37,677 nt of DNA from Chloroflexota bacterium (lineage in GTDB: Bacteria; Chloroflexota; Dehalococcoidia; UBA2979): NCBI GenBank assembly GCA_002707835.1, contig PANZ01000011.1, forward strand, positions 1 through 37,677, given 5' to 3'. This document shows positions 33,765 to 37,677 of this stretch, one piece after another (positions within the stretch are counted from its first letter, which is position 1; each line of letters begins with the position of its first letter). A program made the position numbers and the translations under genes. The notes beneath the pieces are model-generated. The model was given only the letters and a program-made list of their open reading frames with translations. It was not told where the DNA came from and ran no database searches.

Positions 33765-33877
33765 GTTCATCTTCCCCATATTAAATTACGGGTCGGACTT
33801 GGCACCGTATCGACTTGGGCGAAGCCACCGGTTGCCGCGACATCAAAGGGCCGTGCCCTTAATCGCTCTTGATGAAC
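33765..33877 (-). ncRNA. SAM-I (S-box) riboswitch
   Basis: Read on the minus strand, it shows the S-box core: TTCATCAAGAGCGA, AAGGGCACGGCCCTT, TGATGTCGCGGCAACC and GGTGCCAAGTCC. P1 closes with GTTCATC (33877-33871) and GATGAAC (33771-33765), a perfect 7 bp. GCGA/TCGC forms P2, and CCC/GGGG after the core forms P4. The P1 3' strand touches the AGGAGG of the leader ORF, and no terminator with a T-run follows, so control at translation is likely: bound SAM would shut off the thrC-like operon. Confidence 0.95.
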
Positions 33878-33885
33878 CAGATCTG

Positions 33886-33891
33886 TTTATA
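33886..33891 (-). promoter_or_regulatory. Candidate -10 box for the riboswitch operon
   Basis: TATAAA on the minus strand would start transcription a few bases before the P1 5' strand of the riboswitch, as expected. No good -35 is seen at the right distance, so the call rests on position and a 5/6 match. Confidence 0.35.
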
Positions 33892-33912
33892 TCTATTAGT
33901 ACAAATCTACGC

Positions 33913-33941
33913 ACATTGAGGCTAAGTAAATACCTCAATGT
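33913..33941. terminator. Perfect 9-bp stem-loop between the glutaredoxin gene and the riboswitch
   Basis: ACATTGAGG and CCTCAATGT pair fully around an 11-nt loop, 36 nt past the end of the glutaredoxin-like gene. It may end that operon's transcript, though no T-run follows on the minus strand, so Rho-independent termination would be weak. Confidence 0.4.
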
Positions 33942-33977
33942 AGTCAATCGAAAATTATCTCTATTAACTGAAAGATA

Positions 33978-34217
33978 TCAACCACCTGACTCGAAAAAGT
34001 TCTGTAAGTCAACAAAATCGATAGGAGCCTTTGCTACAATTTTTTCATTAATACACACCACAGGGATTATTTCATTATACAAATCGTATAATTCGCGAAA
34101 TCTATCAATGTCAATAACTTCTAAACTAAAACAATATTGTTTTCTGAAATCTAGCAAAGTTGATTCAGCTCGATCACAAAGATGACATCCTGAGCGGGTA
34201 TAAAGTACTACTTTCAT
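33978..34217 (-). CDS. Glutaredoxin-like thiol protein (DUF836 type)
   Basis: 79 residues, thioredoxin fold. VVLYTRSGCHLCDRAE carries the redox CxxC (C11, C14), and IPVVCINEKIV includes the cis-proline after the third strand. This short form resembles the glutaredoxin-like DUF836 family. ATG 34217 overlaps the lgt stop as TGATG; the TTG just before it is not needed. It is the last gene of the murT-gatD-lgt run. Partner unknown. Confidence 0.87.
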   Translation of the reverse strand: MKVVLYTRSGCHLCDRAESTLLDFRKQYCFSLEVIDIDRFRELYDLYNEIIPVVCINEKIVAKAPIDFVDLQNFFESGG

Positions 34218-35050
34218 CAATTTTGCATAGTCTTACGAAGTTTATTTGTATCTCTTACCCAAAAAATCGTCACAGGAATGATTATACAAATTATAATTCC
34301 AGCTATAATCTGTGGGGCCACAAAACCATTAACAACTTCGGGGGAATCTAACCTTATCTCTGTAAGAAAATATCTAGTTAATGCATAACTTATCACTACC
34401 GCAGAAAAGGTTATACCAGGCCATTGATTCAAAAAACGAAGAAATAATGGCAGTAAGGCAAAGAATGCTAATAGCAAAATTAACATCTCATACGTAGTTG
34501 CTGGGTGGTGTGCACCAAATGCTAATGAATGTGCAAATGCTGGAGAGTCAGGATCGGTATACACAACACTCCAGGGTAAATCAGTAGCCTTTGCGAGGTG
34601 CTCACCGTTGATTAGATCACCTACTCTTCCAATTGCAAGGCCAAGAATCATCCCTAACCCCGTAATATCTAAAAGATTTCTTAGTGGATATTGACGCCAT
34701 TTTGCAAAACATACCGTCATTACAACACCTGCCAAAAGTGCGCCCCATATCGAAATACCACCTTCATTTAGACGAATGATCTCAGACGGTGCTTGCGAAA
34801 AATAAGACCAATGTTCAATAACAAATAATCCACGTGCCCCTAAAATGCCCGATGGGATCGCAACAAGAGCCAGAGTGTAAATGTTATCTTCGTCTAAACT
34901 CATAATACGTGTAAGTCGCAGCACAATATTTAGACCCACAAATATACCAACAGCTGTAAAAAGCCCATGCCATGTAATGAGCACGTTACCAATCTTTATA
35001 ATATTTGGGTCTAAAGCAATTTCTATCACCAAAAATGGACTTAATATCAT
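34217..35050 (-). CDS. lgt: Prolipoprotein diacylglyceryl transferase
   Basis: Adds diacylglycerol to the lipobox cysteine of lipoproteins. 277 residues, about seven membrane helices. GGISIWGALLAG, the Lgt signature GLAIGRVGDLINGEH (with Asp where many have Asn) and HPATTYEM are present. ATG 35050 overlaps the gatD stop by 4 nt (ATGA). This shows that the organism makes lipoproteins. Confidence 0.95.
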   Translation of the reverse strand: MILSPFLVIEIALDPNIIKIGNVLITWHGLFTAVGIFVGLNIVLRLTRIMSLDEDNIYTLALVAIPSGILGARGLFVIEHWSYFSQAPSEIIRLNEGGISIWGALLAGVVMTVCFAKWRQYPLRNLLDITGLGMILGLAIGRVGDLINGEHLAKATDLPWSVVYTDPDSPAFAHSLAFGAHHPATTYEMLILLLAFFALLPLFLRFLNQWPGITFSAVVISYALTRYFLTEIRLDSPEVVNGFVAPQIIAGIIICIIIPVTIFWVRDTNKLRKTMQN

Positions 35051-35814
35051 CTTTTTTCTGACTTCCTTCGAGTTACATCCATTGCTGTACTTTGTGCTTG
35101 CAAAACAAAAGGAGAAGGTGAAGAAAATTTAGGCTTTAGATCTTCATCATATCGATGGTTCAATGCATTAGCTAATAAGTAATCTAGTAACATAGGGTTC
35201 TTTGGGAGTACCGACCCGTGTAAATATGTTCCAACTACATTGCGATAGAAAGCCCCTTCTGTTCTGTCTAAGCCATTATTGCCATTACCGTATTTAACTG
35301 TAGCAAATGAACTTCCCTGGGGACCCAAATATGATTGACCTGCATGGTTTTCAAATCCCACCACATCCCCAATATCTTTAATATTTGATGTCACCCATAT
35401 ATCACCTACAGCACGAAAATTTGCAATCCGTGGGGCAATTGTAGTCATATCAAAAATCTCAACACCAGCTAAATAATTACCTTTACTATCTCTATACCAT
35501 TTTCCAAAAAGTTGGAATCCTCCACATACAGCTAAAATGCTCACATCTTGTTCAGCCCAAATTTGAAGTTGATTAGCTTTTAAGTTCAGATCGGCAGAAA
35601 TTCGTTTTTGCTCTTGGTCTTGACCACCACCTATCAAAAGTAGATCGCAATCTACTGGTAATGAATCTCCAAGACTTACCTCTTCCAGCGTAATATCAAT
35701 ACCTTGCTGCAATGCACGATATTGTATTGCCAACAAATTTCCCCTGTCCGAATAAGTGTTCATTATATCGGGATACATCGACACTACCCTGATCGGTAAA
35801 TCATATGATCTCAT
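35047..35814 (-). CDS. gatD: Lipid II isoglutaminyl synthase, glutaminase subunit GatD
   Basis: 255 residues, CobB/CobQ-like class I amidotransferase. RVVSMYPDIMNTYSDRGNLL is the GatD opening; the nucleophile Cys is in ILAVCGGFQLFG and the His in GTYLHGSVLPKNP. With MurT it amidates D-glutamate of lipid II. It overlaps murT by 14 nt and lgt by 4 nt, a tight operon. Confidence 0.95.
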   Translation of the reverse strand: MRSYDLPIRVVSMYPDIMNTYSDRGNLLAIQYRALQQGIDITLEEVSLGDSLPVDCDLLLIGGGQDQEQKRISADLNLKANQLQIWAEQDVSILAVCGGFQLFGKWYRDSKGNYLAGVEIFDMTTIAPRIANFRAVGDIWVTSNIKDIGDVVGFENHAGQSYLGPQGSSFATVKYGNGNNGLDRTEGAFYRNVVGTYLHGSVLPKNPMLLDYLLANALNHRYDEDLKPKFSSPSPFVLQAQSTAMDVTRRKSEKR

Positions 35815-37195
35815 AATCAGCCTTACGTGACCTGCTAACTAAAATTGATCGTATTTGCAACATAGCAGTATACGTAGCAATAACGTCTAATCGCCCACCC
35901 AAAGGAACATTATCTAAAGCCCTGTCTAAAGATTCTTCAATATTGGAGCAAACTAAGCGAGGATTAATTCCAGCCAAATGCCATCTGAGTGCAAAATCAT
36001 TAGCTCTAATACCAGAGCACACCAAATCAATATTATATTTTTTCAGCCTTTCAATATCAGCATCATAAATCCAAGAAACATCTTCACCATCCTGAATTCC
36101 ATCATTGAGTATTGCCAATAAATTAACTTCAATAGACTCAGAATCCGGCATAATTATCTTAATTGTCTCATTGAACCCGGTAGGGTTTTTAGTTAATAAA
36201 ATTCTGATTTCTTTTTGATCTACTAAAAATATTTCTTGTCTACCTTGAGGTGGCTTAACTGCATTAAGAGAACTTGCAATTAAATCAATATCTACCTCTA
36301 ACGCATAAGCTGTCGCTGCAGCAGCAAGTGCATTATATACCACATACAAACCGGGCATATTAATTATTATCTTGTGCCTAATATCATCAATAACTAAATC
36401 AAAGCCAGAACTGCCATTTTTTAAGGAAATATTTTGCGCCCTCACCTTAGGTTTAGGTCGAAATACAGTACAACAGTCACACCGCCATTGCCCTAAATGG
36501 CTCATATACAAGTTGTCATATTTTAATACACTTCCTCTAGCACAAAATCGAGCATCTTTTACATTGTAGAGATCTTCAATCTTTAAATTATCATCTTCAA
36601 TCCCAAAAGTTATAACTTCTCCAGTTGTACATTCTTGAAGTCTACAAATATTCGGATCATCGACGTTTATGACAATACTCCCGTACTCTCCCTTTGCTTT
36701 TATCATGTCCTGCCAACGCAGAGCTAAATTATCAACTTCACCATATCGATCAAGTTGATCTCGGAATAAGTTTAGAAATGTTGATACACGTGGATTGAGT
36801 TGATTGAAAGTACGAGCCAATTCAGCTTCATCAACTTCAAACAAACCAACTTGCTGCTTATTTTTTGGGTATCCTCCCCAAGCATTTACTGCATCGGCAT
36901 AGGCGGAGATTAAGCCTCTCTCTAGGTTAGATCCTGCAGTATTGGTAAGGGTGTTAAAGCCTGCATTTTCTAAAATTAAATTAAGAAAATTAGTTGTCGT
37001 TGTCTTGCCATTTGTTCCTGAAATTGTCACAACACCATCAGCCATATTCTGGGATAGCGAATAAAGCAATTTTTTAGAGATCAAACCACCTACCAAACCT
37101 GGCAGAGCCGTCGCACCTTCCTTTCGACGCAAACGTACTATTTGACCTGCAAACCTTCCAAAAATCAGTGCAATTCGATCTTGAAGCGCGTCCAT
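35801..37195 (-). CDS. murT: Lipid II isoglutaminyl synthase, MurT subunit
   Basis: 464 residues, Mur ligase fold. ATP loop SGTNGKTTTT (59-68), EVDEAELAR, FLNLFRDQLDRYGEVD, and the C-terminal MurT domain (LTKNPTGFNETI, LNDGIQDGEDVSWIYD). The zinc ribbon found in MurT is partial: CDCC after HLGQWR is seen, but the first knuckle has one cysteine (FCARG) rather than C-x2-C. Pairing with gatD makes the identity firm and implies peptidoglycan with amidated glutamate. Confidence 0.94.
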   Translation of the reverse strand: MDALQDRIALIFGRFAGQIVRLRRKEGATALPGLVGGLISKKLLYSLSQNMADGVVTISGTNGKTTTTNFLNLILENAGFNTLTNTAGSNLERGLISAYADAVNAWGGYPKNKQQVGLFEVDEAELARTFNQLNPRVSTFLNLFRDQLDRYGEVDNLALRWQDMIKAKGEYGSIVINVDDPNICRLQECTTGEVITFGIEDDNLKIEDLYNVKDARFCARGSVLKYDNLYMSHLGQWRCDCCTVFRPKPKVRAQNISLKNGSSGFDLVIDDIRHKIIINMPGLYVVYNALAAAATAYALEVDIDLIASSLNAVKPPQGRQEIFLVDQKEIRILLTKNPTGFNETIKIIMPDSESIEVNLLAILNDGIQDGEDVSWIYDADIERLKKYNIDLVCSGIRANDFALRWHLAGINPRLVCSNIEESLDRALDNVPLGGRLDVIATYTAMLQIRSILVSRSRKADYEII

Positions 37196-37236
37196 ACATC
37201 ACTCGCTCACCCAATTAGGCTCAAGATACTATGACA

Positions 37237-37677
37237 TTAGTTTTTTTCCCAGCGAATAAGTTCATCCTCAAACTTACTCACACGTTCATCATATTCTAAA
37301 ACTGTAAGATGAGCCAAAGTTTCTCCAAGTGCACTTCTTTTTTGCCAAATTGAAAATTCTTTAAATGATCGCGTATTCCATTTCACCCTGGAAGAAATTT
37401 CAGCTGCAGTCACAGCACCTTCTCCAATACTTACCAATATCTCTTCTAAACGTTCGTGATGGTGGTGAACTAGAAAATCACATCTGTTAGACAAGTTTTC
37501 TATATTATATTCATGTGCCGGTAAGCCTAAAATGCCTCCAAATGCAGCTACTTTTTTAAGCGATGACATATACTCAGCCAATGGCGATCTTTGTGTATTT
37601 TCATCTTCCACATGTAATGAAACGTTAGGCGTTATTCTTGGAAGGACATGATCACCCGTCAACATAACTTTATTACT
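37237..37677 (-). CDS. Metallo-beta-lactamase-fold hydrolase, 5' end cut by window edge
   Basis: Only the last 147 codons lie in the window and the frame is open to base 37677. MLTGDHVLPRITPN is the late part of the MBL metal site (TGDH), LPAHEY gives the last histidine ligand, and the C-terminal 80 residues (RLEEILVSIGEGAVTAAEIS) form the winged-helix tail of LACTB2-like members. Treating ATG 37665 as the start would lose the main metal motif, so the gene is truncated. It precedes murT by 41 nt. Substrate unknown. Confidence 0.85.
   Translation of the reverse strand, partial: SNKVMLTGDHVLPRITPNVSLHVEDENTQRSPLAEYMSSLKKVAAFGGILGLPAHEYNIENLSNRCDFLVHHHHERLEEILVSIGEGAVTAAEISSRVKWNTRSFKEFSIWQKRSALGETLAHLTVLEYDERVSKFEDELIRWEKN

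Overview
This is an AT-rich bacterial chromosome segment with tightly packed genes, almost all on the minus strand; only the MFS transporter, the MoaD-MoaE fusion and a Trm112-like gene are on plus. No tRNA, rRNA, insertion sequence, CRISPR array or phage gene was seen. The gene set points to Chloroflexota, perhaps a marine Dehalococcoidia/SAR202-type lineage. It combines a 7TM-HD phosphodiesterase, DnaD and DnaC-type loader proteins, a b6-type quinol:cytochrome c complex, MurT/GatD, and a CysO/CysM/JAMM cysteine pathway best known from actinobacteria. This placement is an inference from gene content, not from a phylogeny.

Layout. Positions 1-3.0 kb hold the 3'-truncated S6 gene, glyA and an uncharacterised gene. 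Positions 3.1-5.1 kb (plus strand) hold an MFS exporter and a fused molybdopterin synthase. Positions 5.1-9.6 kb are a replication and ribosome block, read leftward as rplI, dnaB, dnaD-like, then a tandem AAA+ DnaC-like loader. It lies behind a textbook promoter with an SOS-box-like palindrome in its spacer. Positions 9.7-15.6 kb read rpsU, yqeY, pgpH-like, purQ, purL. Two tiny desulforedoxin-like genes lie just upstream of rpsU. Positions 16.0-19.6 kb encode a cytochrome b6 / subunit IV / Rieske / dihaem cytochrome c complex, headed by a 33-residue one-helix protein. Positions 19.7-24.7 kb hold purF, purM, purH and a glycosyltransferase. Positions 24.7-26.6 kb hold a CoA-binding protein, a membrane protein, Trm112 and folK.

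Positions 26.6-33.9 kb are the most interesting part: a SAM-I riboswitch, a 25-codon leader ORF, a threonine synthase-like PLP enzyme, a NIL-domain protein, a CysO-type sulfur carrier, an Rrf2 regulator, CysK, a sulfur carrier-E1 fusion, a second CysO-type carrier with one extra residue after GlyGly, a CysM of the O-phosphoserine/CysO type, an MBL hydrolase and a JAMM protease. Together these look like a protein-thiocarboxylate sulfur-transfer system. It probably makes cysteine, and may also feed homocysteine/methionine synthesis because the head of the cluster is under a SAM riboswitch.

Positions 34.0-37.7 kb are cell-envelope genes read leftward: a partial MBL gene, murT, gatD, lgt and a glutaredoxin-like gene. 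Start codons were re-chosen wherever the ribosome binding site or the family N-terminus argued against the longest reading frame. Several starts are GTG or TTG.
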